64,000 nt of DNA from Vibrio thalassae (GCF_900089835.1 NZ_OANU01000031.1:24161-88160); one strand, 5' to 3'. Shown: positions 45,888 to 56,099, counted from the first letter of the stretch. A program made the numbers and translations. The notes: a model not told the origin generated them from the letters alone.

Positions 45888-46958
45888 ATGTCTACTCGAG
45901 CGAGAAAAGGGCTTTTGGCCCCCTCACTATTGGCTATTTTTCTAGTTGGCTGTAATTAAGATTCATCGGACGGTAATGCGGGCGATGCGTTGGGCAGCAG
46001 TCAACTTGAGTTATCCACACTATCTACCTGCTCATTCGATGATCCTGTTGACCCGACAGAGGATGAGTACCGAGCCGCTGTTGCAGCGTGCTCATCTTCC
46101 GGCAGTCAAAATGCCCAAGCTCAGAATGCCTCCGTTCAAAGTACCCTAGCTAAAGATACGACGTACTTCAGAATTAACAGTAAAGGACAAGTTAAGTCAT
46201 TCAAAGCTCAAAGTGATGGGAAGTTTATCTATCATTACATTGGTGCGGGTGGTGAGTCAGGCACTACCAGTGAGCCCAATGGTTCGACCCGCTTTGATTG
46301 GCAGAATTCCAATGACGGTTATATTCTCGTTAATGTTATTGATGAGGATGCGCAATCAATATCAGCACTCATCTATGAATATTACTTTGACGACGACACG
46401 TCGCAATACGAGAGCACGTATTACAGCTCCTTATTTGCCAAGGCTTATACGCCAGTACAATGCACACAGCGCGACAACCCTGACTTTGAAGACAACCTTA
46501 CCGATGAACATGCGGTCACAAAAACCGAGTTAGACACGATTATCAGCGACCAGTGCAGAGTAACGCTAGGTGGCCGATACGCCAAATTCGATGAAGCAAG
46601 ATTGATAAAAGCACAAGATGTCTATAGTGGCGATGGTGACGGCGATTATGAGCGCTTTGTATTTGACAATACGCCTAGCTCAGTCAACACAGGGTGGTAT
46701 GAGTTTGAAATACGCGATAAAGATGATGTTTCGGGCAGTTCTGGGGAATGGAAAGTCAATGACGATGGTGCGTTGCTGCTGACTCTTACCGAGGCAGGCA
46801 TAGAATATGAACATCAGCTTTATATTCCGGCGACCGATGGTTTTACGACCATGGTGAAAGTATTTACAACGTCTGATGAATATATAAATCAGGGTTTTGC
46901 AGCAGATGTGGGGTCATTAAGCTCTTTGGTCATGTACTCTCAAGAGCCCGACTTCTAA
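45888..46958 (+). pseudogene. Lipoprotein gene with a stop codon after the lipobox
   Basis: AAAGGGAAT and an ATG at 45888 start MSTRARKGLLAPSLLAIFLV with the lipobox LVGC (Cys22) and one Asn; codon 24 is TAA (45957-45959). The frame then continues unbroken from DSSDGNAGDALGSSQ to 46958, a long acidic secreted-type domain rich in Asp, Ser and Tyr (STLSTCSFDDPVDPTEDEY ... EFEIRDKDDVSGSSGEW). The Ser/Asp linker directly after the stop is what follows a lipoprotein cysteine in Vibrio, so the stop is a recent nonsense change. Internal initiation would give no export signal. I do not recognise the mature domain. Confidence 0.8.
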
Positions 46959-46980
46959 GTCTTCCAAACTTCAAACAATA

Positions 46981-47014
46981 AAGAGTAATCAAGCTTAGCT
47001 GGTTACTCTTTTGC
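46981..47014 (+). terminator. Terminator after the broken lipoprotein gene
   Basis: Stem AAGAGTAA/TTACTCTT with a 14-base loop and TTTT end, 22 bases past the stop. Confidence 0.7.
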
Positions 47015-47141
47015 CATTTATAACCAGTGGAACAACTAAAACGATAATATCGAGATAACCGCTCAACAATGTTAAGAGCAACACTAAATCAGCTAGCTAA
47101 CAGGGAAAAACTGACGGAGATTGAATAGCAAGAGAGGAGAA

Positions 47142-47218
47142 TGGCACGCCCTGTAGGATTCGAACCTACGACCACATCCTTAGAAGGGACGTGCTCTATC
47201 CAGCTGAGCTAAGGGCGC
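47142..47218 (-). tRNA. tRNA-Arg (TCT), copy 2
   Basis: 77 bases, identical by eye to copy 1 (43736-43812) and on the same strand. Sequence similarity stops at the ends of the tRNA gene (flanks differ). No obvious terminator hairpin is seen just after its 3' end, unlike copy 1. Confidence 0.97.
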
Positions 47219-47423
47219 GCTATAGGGAAAGGATTATACGAGTTAAGACTGGTAAATCAATGGCTTTGTGACTCATACTGGTTTAAGTGCCCAAAAAAAA
47301 GTCAATAGTCCAATAAAAGCTGAAAAACAGACCAATGCAAACGTTTGCGCTGTAGCTTTTGAAATAATTTTCTGGGACAATGCACACAAAAATAACAGCC
47401 AATTAACTTTCTCAAGGAAAATT

Positions 47424-48287
47424 ATGTCTGCTCAAAACATTGACGGGAAACTTATTTCTCAAACCGTACGCTCTGAAGTTGCTGCTCGTGTTAAAGCGAG
47501 AACGGATGCAGGGTTAAGAGCGCCGGGACTCGCAGTCGTTTTAGTCGGTGAAGACCCAGCGTCACAAGTTTATGTGGGTAGTAAGCGCCGTGCTTGTGAG
47601 GAAGTTGGCTTTGTTTCTAAATCCTTCGACCTGCCAGCCAATGCCAGTGAAGCTCAATTGCTCGCTCTCGTTGATGAGTTAAACGAAGACCCAGAAGTCG
47701 ATGGCATTTTGGTTCAATTGCCTTTACCAGCGGGTATTGACACTACACACGTCTTAGAGCGCATTACGCCAGAAAAAGACGTGGATGGATTCCACCCTTA
47801 TAACGTAGGTCGCCTAGCGCAACGAATTCCTAAACTACGCTCCTGCACGCCTAAAGGCATTATCACGCTTTTAGACCGTTACAACATCCCAACGCGAGGC
47901 AAACATGCCGTGATCGTTGGCGCGTCTAATATCGTTGGTCGCCCAATGACCTTAGAATTGCTGCTTGCCGGATGCACCACAACAACCTGTCACCGATTTA
48001 CCAAAGATCTTGAAAGCCATGTTCGTCAAGCGGATATCGTCGTTGTCGCCGTGGGAAAACCAAACTTTGTTCCTGGCAATTGGATTAAAAAAGGGGCGGT
48101 AGTGGTCGATGTAGGTATCAACCGCCTAGAGAATGGCACCTTAGTCGGTGACGTGGAATACGATGTAGCAAGAGAAAATGCCAGCTTCATCACCCCGGTT
48201 CCAGGTGGTGTCGGACCGATGACCGTTGCAAGCTTGATTGAAAACACCATGATTGCCTGCGAGCAATTCCATACTGCGAAAGACTGA
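47424..48287 (+). CDS. folD: Methylene-THF dehydrogenase/cyclohydrolase FolD
   Basis: A bifunctional enzyme interconverting 5,10-methylene-THF and 10-formyl-THF with NADP. Signatures are [21 protein letters not shown] (Tyr and Lys of the active site), [10 protein letters not shown], the NADP fold [13 protein letters not shown] and the C-terminal [12 protein letters not shown]. At 287 residues it matches E. coli (288). I start at the ATG at 47424 with AAGGAAAAT upstream; an open frame extends 52 residues further up but is not conserved-looking. Its product 10-formyl-THF is the substrate of PurU, encoded at 59762. Confidence 0.97.
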   Translation: MSAQNIDGKLISQTVRSEVAARVKARTDAGLRAPGLAVVLVGEDPASQVYVGSKRRACEEVGFVSKSFDLPANASEAQLLALVDELNEDPEVDGILVQLPLPAGIDTTHVLERITPEKDVDGFHPYNVGRLAQRIPKLRSCTPKGIITLLDRYNIPTRGKHAVIVGASNIVGRPMTLELLLAGCTTTTCHRFTKDLESHVRQADIVVVAVGKPNFVPGNWIKKGAVVVDVGINRLENGTLVGDVEYDVARENASFITPVPGGVGPMTVASLIENTMIACEQFHTAKD

Positions 48288-48313
48288 TCATTAATCGGTA
48301 CTTAGATTTCTCT

Positions 48314-48346
48314 AAAAGGACTGGCGTCAAAAACGCCAGTCCTTTT
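48314..48346 (+). terminator. Terminator after folD
   Basis: Stem AAAAGGACTGGCGT/ACGCCAGTCCTTTT with a 5-base loop and T-run. With its A-run it also suits the convergent transglycosylase gene, which ends 4 bases away. Confidence 0.9.
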
Positions 48347-48349
48347 TAT

Positions 48350-49327
48350 TTAATCCATAGCAATACGATCAGCGAGATGACTGACTGCAAGAGCAAAGTA
48401 GTACGAACGATTCCACTTCATCAGCACGTTGTAATTGTTGTACACCAAATATACACGACCATTCTCATCGTCAGGCATGATAAGCCAAGCTTTGACGTCC
48501 TCATCTAACTGAGGCAGCGGTCGACCATCGTAACGAGTCACACCAAGTTGACTCCACTCTTTAAGATACTTACCTTTCTCAGCCTCGCGGCCTTGCAGAT
48601 CAGGTGAAATACCGTGCGGTACTTTAACTTGACGGCCCCAAGTATATTTATCATCCCAACCAGATTGCGCGAGATAGTTTGCGGTTGAAGCAAATACATC
48701 GGCTTCACTGTCCCAAATATCCTTTTTGCCGTCGCCATTACCATCCGCCGCAAAGTTTAAAAACGAACTGGGCATAAACTGGCTTTGACCCATAGCCCCT
48801 GCCCATGAACCTTTCATCTCATCAGGAGCAATATGCCCTTGCTGAAGAATTTGCAGCGCTGCCAGAGCCTCTTTACGAAAGAAAGCTTCACGACGTCCTT
48901 CATAAGCGAGTGTCGATAAAGCGTCGATGACACGATAATTACCGGTAAAGCGTCCAAAATTACTCTCTACTCCCCAAAGCGCGACAATAAATCTCGGTTG
49001 CACACCGTATTCGTCACCGATACGTTTTAGTTCAGCGTAGTGCTTTTTGTGCAGTTCCTTCGCTTGCTTCACTTTCCAATCAGGCACCGCTCTTGGAATG
49101 TATTCGTCCAGCGTTAGCTTCTTTTCAGGTTGGTTACGGTCAGCAGTGACAGCTCTCGGCTTATACTCGACACCTTTAAATGCCTCAGTAAGAATTTGTT
49201 CAGAGATACCTTGTTGACGTGCCTCTTCTTTAAGCCCGGCAACGTACTCTTCAAACGTTCCTTTTTCTTGCGCGACTGCGCTTGTGGCTAGGCTAACTCC
49301 TAGCATAGCTGACAATAATCTTTTCAC
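48350..49327 (-). CDS. Lytic murein transglycosylase, MltB family
   Basis: The 325-residue periplasmic enzyme has a Sec signal MKRLLSAMLGVSLATSAVA with cleavage before Gln20. The SLT_2 catalytic domain includes GVESNFGRFTGNYRVIDAL with catalytic Glu121, GSWAGAMGQSQFMPSSFLNF and DIWDSEADVFASTANYL. It cuts peptidoglycan between MurNAc and GlcNAc, leaving 1,6-anhydro ends. There is no lipobox, so it is soluble, unlike MltB of E. coli. The stop is 22 bases from the ycgL gene upstream, likely one transcript. Confidence 0.92.
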   Translation of the reverse strand: MKRLLSAMLGVSLATSAVAQEKGTFEEYVAGLKEEARQQGISEQILTEAFKGVEYKPRAVTADRNQPEKKLTLDEYIPRAVPDWKVKQAKELHKKHYAELKRIGDEYGVQPRFIVALWGVESNFGRFTGNYRVIDALSTLAYEGRREAFFRKEALAALQILQQGHIAPDEMKGSWAGAMGQSQFMPSSFLNFAADGNGDGKKDIWDSEADVFASTANYLAQSGWDDKYTWGRQVKVPHGISPDLQGREAEKGKYLKEWSQLGVTRYDGRPLPQLDEDVKAWLIMPDDENGRVYLVYNNYNVLMKWNRSYYFALAVSHLADRIAMD

Positions 49328-49351
49328 CGTGCCCTCCCCTGAGCATCTAGG

Positions 49352-49627
49352 CTATTTTTGCTGAGCTTTTTGCTCTTTATATTTCTCTAATAGATTTTCT
49401 GGTGGTGGCGGCAACTGTAAGAAAAAACCCTCACTCTCAATGGAAGTTTTGACTTTCTCTACATCCACTTGCGCAAGTGTACGCTTTGCCAAATTAACCA
49501 CCATTACCATAACTGGCTTTCCAAACATCTGCATCAGAGCGTCTGGAACGGGTGAAAAATCATCTTTCTTGGCGATATACAGATACGCCCCTTCTTTTTT
49601 CGTGCTTTTATAGATAGAACAAAGCAT
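49352..49627 (-). CDS. ycgL: YcgL-domain protein
   Basis: The 91-residue protein carries the YcgL domain pattern [35 protein letters not shown] and a C-terminal [17 protein letters not shown]. The family is small, cytosolic and of unknown function, found in gamma-proteobacteria next to minC or rnd. It is divergent from minC here. Confidence 0.93.
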   Translation of the reverse strand: MLCSIYKSTKKEGAYLYIAKKDDFSPVPDALMQMFGKPVMVMVVNLAKRTLAQVDVEKVKTSIESEGFFLQLPPPPENLLEKYKEQKAQQK

Positions 49628-49806
49628 TGATATATCTCTTTATGTCACCAATCTTCTCAGCGGGAAGAAAGTATTTGGTTAGTTTATGGAAAATTGAGAG
49701 TTAATTATCCATTTGAGTGCAAGATAGCTTGCTGTATGTAGTGTGGAAATATAACATGATTATCCTATTTAAAAGCAATGTCATTGGCACAAGGATTTGA
49801 TCAGCA

Positions 49807-50469
49807 ATGTCTCAAGCCCCAGATCTGAAAGGCAGTAGCTTCACCCTATCGGTGTTGCATCTTTCTGACAACGATGTTTCTAAAGCCGTTCACTTTTTGC
49901 AAGAAAAAGTCTCACTAGCTCCGACGTTTTTTGCCTCGGCTCCTGTGGTTCTAAACATCAGTAAAGTTGACGGTGATATCAACTTCCTAGACCTAAAACT
50001 TGGCGTTGAAGAGCTTGGTATGATTCCAGTTGGCATCACAGGTTGCCAAGACAAACGCACACAAAATCTCGCCATAGCCGCCGGCTTTGCCGTAATGACG
50101 GCCAGCAAAGCGCCCTCTCAGGCACCCGCTAAGATGGAGCCGACCATGATTGTGCGCACGCCTGTGCGTTCTGGTCAGCAAATCTATGCCAAAAACAGAG
50201 ATCTTGTGGTGTTAAACCATGTGAGCGCAGGTGCTGAAGTCATTTCAGACGGCACGATTCACATCCATGGCACACTTCGAGGCCGTGCCATCGCTGGAGC
50301 AAGTGGCTCTAGTGAGGCAAAAATACTATGTAATGACTTACAAGCTGAGCTAGTTTCTATCGCGGGAAACTATTGGCTTAGCGATCAGATCGAACGTGAA
50401 TATTGGGGTAAAAAGGTAATGTTTGGTATGACCAACGACCAACTCGATTTCGAAACCCTCACGATATAA
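49807..50469 (+). CDS. minC: Septum site-determining protein MinC
   Basis: MinC blocks FtsZ ring formation away from midcell. The 220 residues comprise an N-terminal FtsZ-inhibiting domain ([13 protein letters not shown] onward) and a C-terminal beta-helix that binds MinD ([40 protein letters not shown]). It is the first gene of minCDE; minD follows 21 bases later. Confidence 0.95.
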   Translation: MSQAPDLKGSSFTLSVLHLSDNDVSKAVHFLQEKVSLAPTFFASAPVVLNISKVDGDINFLDLKLGVEELGMIPVGITGCQDKRTQNLAIAAGFAVMTASKAPSQAPAKMEPTMIVRTPVRSGQQIYAKNRDLVVLNHVSAGAEVISDGTIHIHGTLRGRAIAGASGSSEAKILCNDLQAELVSIAGNYWLSDQIEREYWGKKVMFGMTNDQLDFETLTI

Positions 50470-50490
50470 TAATTTAAAGGAAAACAGATA

Positions 50491-51303
50491 ATGGCACGCA
50501 TTATTGTTGTAACGTCAGGTAAAGGTGGCGTTGGCAAAACCACTTCCAGTGCAGCGATCGCTTCTGGCCTTGCATTGAAAGGTAAGAAAACCGCAGTCAT
50601 CGACTTTGATATCGGTTTGCGTAACCTAGACTTGATCATGGGGTGTGAGCGTCGTGTCGTGTATGACTTTGTTAATGTCATCAATGGCGAAGCAACACTA
50701 AACCAAGCAATGATCAAAGATAAGCGTACTGACAACCTGTTTATCCTGCCTGCCTCGCAAACTCGAGATAAAGATGCCTTGACTAAAGAAGGAGTTCGCC
50801 GAGTATTAGATGAACTTGATGCTATGGGCTTTGATTTCGTTATCTGTGATTCACCAGCAGGTATTGAGCAAGGTGCATTAATGGCGCTTTATTTTGCGGA
50901 CGAAGCGATTGTTACCACCAACCCTGAAGTGTCCTCGGTTCGTGACTCAGACCGTATTCTTGGCATCTTAGATTCGAAATCTCGCCGCGCAGAAGAGAGC
51001 CTAGAGCCTGTAAAACAACATCTATTATTAACTCGTTACAACCCTGCTCGTGTAGCTCAAGGTGAAATGCTCTCGGTAGAAGATGTGGAAGAGATCCTGC
51101 ATATTTCTCTACTTGGTGTCATTCCAGAAAGCCAAGCGGTCCTTAATGCATCAAACAAAGGTATACCGGTTATTTTTGACAACGAGTCAGACGCGGGTCT
51201 TGCTTACGCAGACACCGTAGACCGCCTACTGGGCGAACAAGTTGATTTCCGCTTCTTAACGGAGCAGAAGAAAGGTATTTTCAAACGTCTATTCGGGGGT
51301 TAA
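50491..51303 (+). CDS. minD: Septum site-determining ATPase MinD
   Basis: A deviant Walker ATPase with KGGVGKTT (Lys11, Lys16), DFDIGLRNLDLIMG and DSPAGIEQGA. The C-terminal amphipathic helix (QKKGIFKRLFGG) targets the membrane. The length of 270 equals E. coli. With ATP it binds the membrane and recruits MinC; MinE stimulates its ATPase, giving pole-to-pole oscillation. Confidence 0.98.
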   Translation: MARIIVVTSGKGGVGKTTSSAAIASGLALKGKKTAVIDFDIGLRNLDLIMGCERRVVYDFVNVINGEATLNQAMIKDKRTDNLFILPASQTRDKDALTKEGVRRVLDELDAMGFDFVICDSPAGIEQGALMALYFADEAIVTTNPEVSSVRDSDRILGILDSKSRRAEESLEPVKQHLLLTRYNPARVAQGEMLSVEDVEEILHISLLGVIPESQAVLNASNKGIPVIFDNESDAGLAYADTVDRLLGEQVDFRFLTEQKKGIFKRLFGG

Positions 51304-51306
51304 TCC

Positions 51307-51570
51307 ATGTCATTACTTGAGTTTTTCCGCCCGCAAAAAAAGACGTCAGCCAACCTAGCGAAAGAGCGCTTACAAATTATTGTTGCAGAGCGTCGCAGCG
51401 AAGGTTCTCCATCACCTTCCTATCTTCCGCAATTGAAAGAAGACATCTTAAAAGTCATCGCTAAATACGTCGACGTTGACCCATCAATGGTGGATCTCTC
51501 GTTTGAACACAAAGACGATGACATTTCAGTACTTGAACTGAATATCCAACTGCCAGAAGAAGATAAATAA
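51307..51570 (+). CDS. minE: Cell division topological specificity factor MinE
   Basis: The 87-residue protein has an N-terminal membrane/MinD-contact helix ([20 protein letters not shown], then QIIVAERR) and a C-terminal dimerisation domain. It starts 3 bases after minD and is closed by a terminator. Confidence 0.97.
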   Translation: MSLLEFFRPQKKTSANLAKERLQIIVAERRSEGSPSPSYLPQLKEDILKVIAKYVDVDPSMVDLSFEHKDDDISVLELNIQLPEEDK

Positions 51571-51576
51571 TCGAAC

Positions 51577-51609
51577 AAAAAATGGCTCGCAACTGCGAGC
51601 CATTTTTTG
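51577..51609. terminator. Bidirectional terminator of minCDE and rnd
   Basis: Stem AAAAAATGGCTCGCA/TGCGAGCCATTTTTT, nearly perfect, between convergent minE and rnd; the rnd stop is at its edge. Confidence 0.9.
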
Positions 51610-52728
51610 TTAATCCATAATTTTATCTAGATTTTGACCGAATAACTCCAGCCTCCATCCTTGCATCACATCAGGCAATCTCGCAGGATCGCGATCGTAC
51701 TTCCAAATCCACGAGAGGTATTGATTCAATTGCTTCTTAGATGCCAAAAACTCTGTCGCTAACCCACTGTGTTGAGCGGCTTTTTTCACTTCATCTTTGA
51801 GCTTTTTGAATACCTGCTTGTAACCTGGAAAATCCATTAGACGTTCAATTTTGTCTGGATGCTCATCCTCAGGTAGTTGCTGTGCGTGTTTAACTATCGC
51901 CGCAATTCGCTCACCATGACGACGAATGGCACGTGGATCCACACCCTCTTCTTCCATCTGCTTTGGCTTTTTAAGTGCATAACGCGCAATACTCCAAAGC
52001 TCTTGCTCTTTGATAACAAAGTTAAGTGCTAGGTCACGCTTTAATGCTTCGTTCATTCGCCAGGTTGCGAGCGGTTTAAGAATGGCCAGTTGCTTACGTT
52101 TTAATTGCCAAGCACCTTTAATCTCTAGATAAGCCTTCTCAGGGTTTGGCGTCTTGCCCCTTTTTTGCATCAACAAATCAGACTCTTGCTGTGCGGCGTC
52201 CCACCAATCTTTTGCTTCCACTTGTGCAAACAGTTTGAAATAAAGAGGCCATAGATAATAGACGTCAGCCGCGGCATAATCCAATTGCTTATCCGTCAGC
52301 GGACGAGCTACCCAATCTGCTCGAGACTCACTTTTATCAAGCTCTACTCCAAGATATTCATCAACCAGCGCCGCAAATCCTGTCGATAAACCATGCCCTA
52401 GAAAAGCCGCCATGATTTGCGTATCGACCATTGGAAATGGCATACAACCGAAACTATTAACGAACACTTCCAAGTCTTCGCCACAAGCATGCAGTACTTT
52501 CAGTACAGAAGTATCTTTGAGTAGTTCGATAAAAGGTGTGAAATCACTAATAGTCAATGGATCGATAAGTGACAGTTGCTCACCATCGTAAAGTTGGATC
52601 AGGCCCAATTTCGGATAGAAAGTACGGATACGTACAAACTCGGTATCCAACATTACCACATCGGACTCTCGAGCCTTGCTACATACCGACTCTAGCTCGG
52701 CCAACTCTGTTACTATTTGATATTCCAC
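51610..52728 (-). CDS. rnd: Ribonuclease D
   Basis: A 3'-5' exoribonuclease trimming tRNA 3' ends. The DEDDy core shows MLDTEFVRIRTFYPKLGLIQ (Asp, Glu), LKVLHACGEDLEVF (Asp), and LDYAAADVYYLWPLY (Tyr, Asp). Two C-terminal HRDC-like helical domains follow. The length is 372 (E. coli 375). It suits a genome with many tRNA genes, though all tRNAs here encode CCA. Confidence 0.95.
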   Translation of the reverse strand: MEYQIVTELAELESVCSKARESDVVMLDTEFVRIRTFYPKLGLIQLYDGEQLSLIDPLTISDFTPFIELLKDTSVLKVLHACGEDLEVFVNSFGCMPFPMVDTQIMAAFLGHGLSTGFAALVDEYLGVELDKSESRADWVARPLTDKQLDYAAADVYYLWPLYFKLFAQVEAKDWWDAAQQESDLLMQKRGKTPNPEKAYLEIKGAWQLKRKQLAILKPLATWRMNEALKRDLALNFVIKEQELWSIARYALKKPKQMEEEGVDPRAIRRHGERIAAIVKHAQQLPEDEHPDKIERLMDFPGYKQVFKKLKDEVKKAAQHSGLATEFLASKKQLNQYLSWIWKYDRDPARLPDVMQGWRLELFGQNLDKIMD

Positions 52729-52801
52729 TCAGTCTCTCTTAAAAAACAATGCCAGCTTTAAGGGCTGGCATTCTAGCATTGATTGTAATCAAAGGTTAAC
52801 G

Positions 52802-54502
52802 TTAAACCGCTTTTTCTGAGGTTTTGGTCAACTTGGCATCGTTCTCTTCACGAAGCACACGACGCAATATTTTACCCACATTTGTCTTTGGCAAGTCTTC
52901 TCTAAACTCTACACGCTTAGGAATCTTATAACCTGTCAAGTGCTTACGACAGTGGTCAATGATTTCGTCTTTGGTCAATGACGAGTCTTTCTTCACCACA
53001 AATACTTTCACAACCTCACCGGAAGCCTCATTCGCTTCACCGATCGCGGCGACTTCCAGAACCTTGTCGTTCAACGCAATAACATCTTCGATTTCGTTCG
53101 GATACACGTTAAAGCCAGAGACCAAAATCATGTCCTTTTTACGGTCAACGATATGTAAGAAGCCTTCTTCATCGAATTGAACGATATCACCCGTCGACAA
53201 CCAACCTTCTTGATTGATGACTTCTTTCGTTGCTTCTGCACGCTGCCAGTAACCTTGCATCACTTGAGGTCCACGAACTTGTAGCTCTCCTTTGGAGTCA
53301 TCCGTCACTGGGTTACCATCTTCATCAACAATACGCACTTCCGTGGACGGAACTGGCAATCCAATAGAGCCATTGTATTCAGATAGATCGTGTGGATACG
53401 CCGCAACAAGTGGTGAACACTCTGTGAGACCATACCCTTCAAGCAACAAGCAGCCTGTGGTTTTTTTCCACTGTTCCGCTACAGCGCGTTGAACCGCCAT
53501 GCCTCCGCCTACCGACAATCTCAAGCCTCGGAAATCTAACTCGTGGAAATCTTCGTTGTGAATCAGAGCATTAAATAGTGTGTTTACACCGGTAATGGCA
53601 GTAAATGGGTACTTTTGTAGCTCTTTCACAAATCCAGGAATATCACGAGGGTTAGTGATAAGCAGGTTTTGACCGCCCATTTCGATAAATAATAAACAGT
53701 TAACTGTCAGTGCAAAAACGTGGTACAGCGGGAGCGCTGTCACCACCAATTCACGGCCTTCTTTCAAGACAGGCGCATACATGCCTTTAGCTTGCATTAC
53801 GTTGGCAATCATATTGCGATGCGTCAAAATTGCACCTTTTGCCACGCCTGTCGTACCACCGGTGTACTGTAAAAATGCGATATCATCGCCCGTCATAAAC
53901 GGCTTCACATATTGTAAACGGCGGCCTTTATGCAGCGCTTTTCGGAATGAAATCGCCCCAGGCAGATCATACTTAGGCACCATACCTTTGACGTATTTCA
54001 CGACAAAGTCGACCACCGTACCTTTCGCTCTTGGTAACATTTGACCAAGGCTGGTGAGTACCACGTGTTTGATTGGCGTGTTCTCAACTACTTGTTCGAG
54101 CGTGCTAGCAAAGTTGGAGACGATAATAATAGCTTTCGCATCCGCATCGTTTAACTGGTGCTCTAACTCACGCGGTGTATACAGAGGATTAACATTGACC
54201 GCAATCAAGCCAGCACGTAAAACGCCAAATAGAGCAACCGGATATTGCAGCAAGTTAGGCATCATGATCGCGACACGATCACCCTTTTTCAGCTTTAACT
54301 CGTTTTGTAGGTAAGCTGCAAAAGCTCGACTGCGTTCTTCCAGTTTACGAAATGTCATCACCGAACCCATGTTAACAAAGGCTGGCTGATCAGCGAATTT
54401 GTGCACTGATTGTTCGAACATTTCAACTAAAGAAGGATACTGGTCCGGATTAATCTGTTCCGGCACATCACTTGGGTATCGCGAAAGCCAAGGTTTATCC
54501 AC
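52802..54502 (-). CDS. fadD: Long-chain fatty acid-CoA ligase FadD
   Basis: FadD activates long-chain fatty acids to acyl-CoA at the inner membrane, coupling uptake to beta-oxidation. The adenylate-forming motifs are [18 protein letters not shown] (P-loop), [10 protein letters not shown] and the FadD signature [20 protein letters not shown] plus [20 protein letters not shown]. With GTG at 54502, preceded by AAGGAG, the protein is 566 residues (E. coli 561). A FadR-like operator lies 125 bases upstream. Confidence 0.96.
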   Translation of the reverse strand: MDKPWLSRYPSDVPEQINPDQYPSLVEMFEQSVHKFADQPAFVNMGSVMTFRKLEERSRAFAAYLQNELKLKKGDRVAIMMPNLLQYPVALFGVLRAGLIAVNVNPLYTPRELEHQLNDADAKAIIIVSNFASTLEQVVENTPIKHVVLTSLGQMLPRAKGTVVDFVVKYVKGMVPKYDLPGAISFRKALHKGRRLQYVKPFMTGDDIAFLQYTGGTTGVAKGAILTHRNMIANVMQAKGMYAPVLKEGRELVVTALPLYHVFALTVNCLLFIEMGGQNLLITNPRDIPGFVKELQKYPFTAITGVNTLFNALIHNEDFHELDFRGLRLSVGGGMAVQRAVAEQWKKTTGCLLLEGYGLTECSPLVAAYPHDLSEYNGSIGLPVPSTEVRIVDEDGNPVTDDSKGELQVRGPQVMQGYWQRAEATKEVINQEGWLSTGDIVQFDEEGFLHIVDRKKDMILVSGFNVYPNEIEDVIALNDKVLEVAAIGEANEASGEVVKVFVVKKDSSLTKDEIIDHCRKHLTGYKIPKRVEFREDLPKTNVGKILRRVLREENDAKLTKTSEKAV

Positions 54503-54626
54503 AATTATACTCCTTGCGTGTAAGGTCACTCTTTCGTATTCATAGACTGGCAGTGAAATCCGTGTAGAGTTTAAAAACTTGTTAACACTTCAAATCTCTA
54601 TGAATGTTTATTATTCCTGCTATTAC

Positions 54627-54643
54627 AACACAGCAGACCAGTT
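54627..54643 (-). promoter_or_regulatory. FadR operator upstream of fadD
   Basis: On the minus strand AACTGGTCTGCTGTGTT matches the E. coli FadR consensus AGCTGGTCCGAYNTGTT at 14 of 17 positions (counting Y and N). It lies 125 bases before the fadD start, between it and the hydrolase gene, where FadR would repress fadD in the absence of long-chain acyl-CoA. Confidence 0.7.
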
Positions 54644-54669
54644 TGCGCACGAAAGACTCAAACACTTGT

Positions 54670-55536
54670 TTAATTTTTGTTAACTAGTCCAAGTATTAGC
54701 TCAAATACCTTTTGGGGCGACTCTAAATGGCAATGGTGATCGCCTTCGACCATTTCTATCTGCGCATCGACAAGAAACGATAAGATTTGAGGGTTCTGTA
54801 AATAGTGATAACCACGCTGCCCCAAAATCACTAAATGAGGAACAGTAATCGCTGACATTATGGCTTGTGCTTGTTCTTGCGTCATTCGATAGACCGACTC
54901 GCACTTGAGCTTACTGTCATGACGCCAAAACCACTGACCATCAATCAACTGTAAGTCACGCTCAACAATTGGAAGGACGGTTTCTTCCCTCAACTTTGTT
55001 GCTCGCATCCTCATTTTTATCGCGCCTTGTTTGGAAGGAATGGCACGCGGAAATTTTTCTCGCCAATGCTCACGACTTTCAATGCCGTTTCTTAGTCGCT
55101 CTGCGCTCTGTTCTGGGGATTCAGATAGAGGGACATGCGCTTCGATTTGAACTAATCCTGCGACTTTTTCAGGAAAGGCAGCACTATAGCAACTCGCGAT
55201 TAATGCACCAAGCGAATGTCCCACTAGGTAGACATCAACTGCTTTAAGTTTAACCAAAATACGGTGCAGATCGTCGATATAGTCATGAAAGTTGTAAAAA
55301 TGGTGGGCAGATTTGTGTGTCGAGTGCCCATGCCCGGGCAAATCAATGGCAATCACTCGCCAAGATAAATCGTGTTCTTCCACTTGCTTCATTACAGCGT
55401 GAAAACTGGCAGCGTTATCCATCCAGCCATGAATAAAAACGACCGTCTTAACGGCCGTTGTTGTCTGTTGCACTTCAAGATAGGCCACCATTCGATCATC
55501 TATCTTAATTTGCTTTGCAGCAATATTCGTTCGCAA
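54670..55536 (-). CDS. Alpha/beta hydrolase
   Basis: A 288-residue alpha/beta hydrolase: oxyanion-hole HGWMDNAASF (about 35-44), nucleophile elbow LVGHSLGALIAS with Ser, and the late His in EGDHHCHLESP. The acid residue cannot be assigned by eye. No signal peptide. The substrate is unknown; its place before fadD suggests a lipid or acyl-ester role, but this is inference. It starts 2 bases from the yeaY/slp stop. Confidence 0.85.
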   Translation of the reverse strand: MRTNIAAKQIKIDDRMVAYLEVQQTTTAVKTVVFIHGWMDNAASFHAVMKQVEEHDLSWRVIAIDLPGHGHSTHKSAHHFYNFHDYIDDLHRILVKLKAVDVYLVGHSLGALIASCYSAAFPEKVAGLVQIEAHVPLSESPEQSAERLRNGIESREHWREKFPRAIPSKQGAIKMRMRATKLREETVLPIVERDLQLIDGQWFWRHDSKLKCESVYRMTQEQAQAIMSAITVPHLVILGQRGYHYLQNPQILSFLVDAQIEMVEGDHHCHLESPQKVFELILGLVNKN

Positions 55537-55538
55537 TA

Positions 55539-56099
55539 CTACCTAACCTCTTTGATGACTCGGCCTGAACTCGTCCCGCCGTAATAATAGAAGCCATCGC
55601 AATAATAACCCCAACATGGTCCAGGGCCATAACCACCAAAGTCACGATTAATGATCAATCGTTCTTCCACTCGCCATAAGTAGTTACCATAGGCTTTGAT
55701 GACTGGAAAGTCTCCCTCATAATCACCGATACGACCACGCTCCGTTCCTGCTTTATAACCACCAACAGTGACCAGACGCCCTTGAGCATAGGTAATAGGA
55801 TCAACAAATCCCTCTACATAAGCGATAAATCGACCATTTGGTTCGACAGAAATGTCTGGTTTACCATATTTATCAATAGGTAAGTTTACAATTTCAATAC
55901 GAGTTTTATCTGGCAAATTCTTAACAGTGTCGATCACACCACCCAAGCGAACTTCAGTCTCATCAGAGGCATCCATCACTTGCTGATAACTAGACACTAC
56001 GTTTTCATTTGATGTTGCTAATGAATCCGGCAGACTTCCACACGCAGACAGCACGACACTCAGGGCCACTAAACTGCTCAATTTTACTAGTGTTTTCAT
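55539..56099 (-). CDS. yeaY: Slp/YeaY-family outer-membrane lipoprotein
   Basis: A 186-residue lipoprotein: signal ending LSAC (Cys20) and the Slp-family pattern VRLGGVIDTVKNLPDKTRIEI (about 51-71), GRFIAYVEGFVDP and GRLVTVGGYKAGTE. The C-terminus is Gly/Tyr-rich. In E. coli yeaY also sits between fadD and tsaB, so I prefer yeaY over slp. Outer-membrane location is likely because the residue after Cys is Gly, not Asp. Confidence 0.88.
   Translation of the reverse strand: MKTLVKLSSLVALSVVLSACGSLPDSLATSNENVVSSYQQVMDASDETEVRLGGVIDTVKNLPDKTRIEIVNLPIDKYGKPDISVEPNGRFIAYVEGFVDPITYAQGRLVTVGGYKAGTERGRIGDYEGDFPVIKAYGNYLWRVEERLIINRDFGGYGPGPCWGYYCDGFYYYGGTSSGRVIKEVR

Noticed and set aside
43736..47218. 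A prophage or integrative element with its own integrase
   Set aside because: No integrase, replication or structural gene is present between the tRNA-Arg copies; only the duplicated tRNA supports integration.
47268..47423. 52-codon N-terminal extension of folD
   Set aside because: The internal ATG at 47424 has a good ribosome binding site and gives the family's length; the extension begins 50 bases from tRNA-Arg and reads as noncoding.
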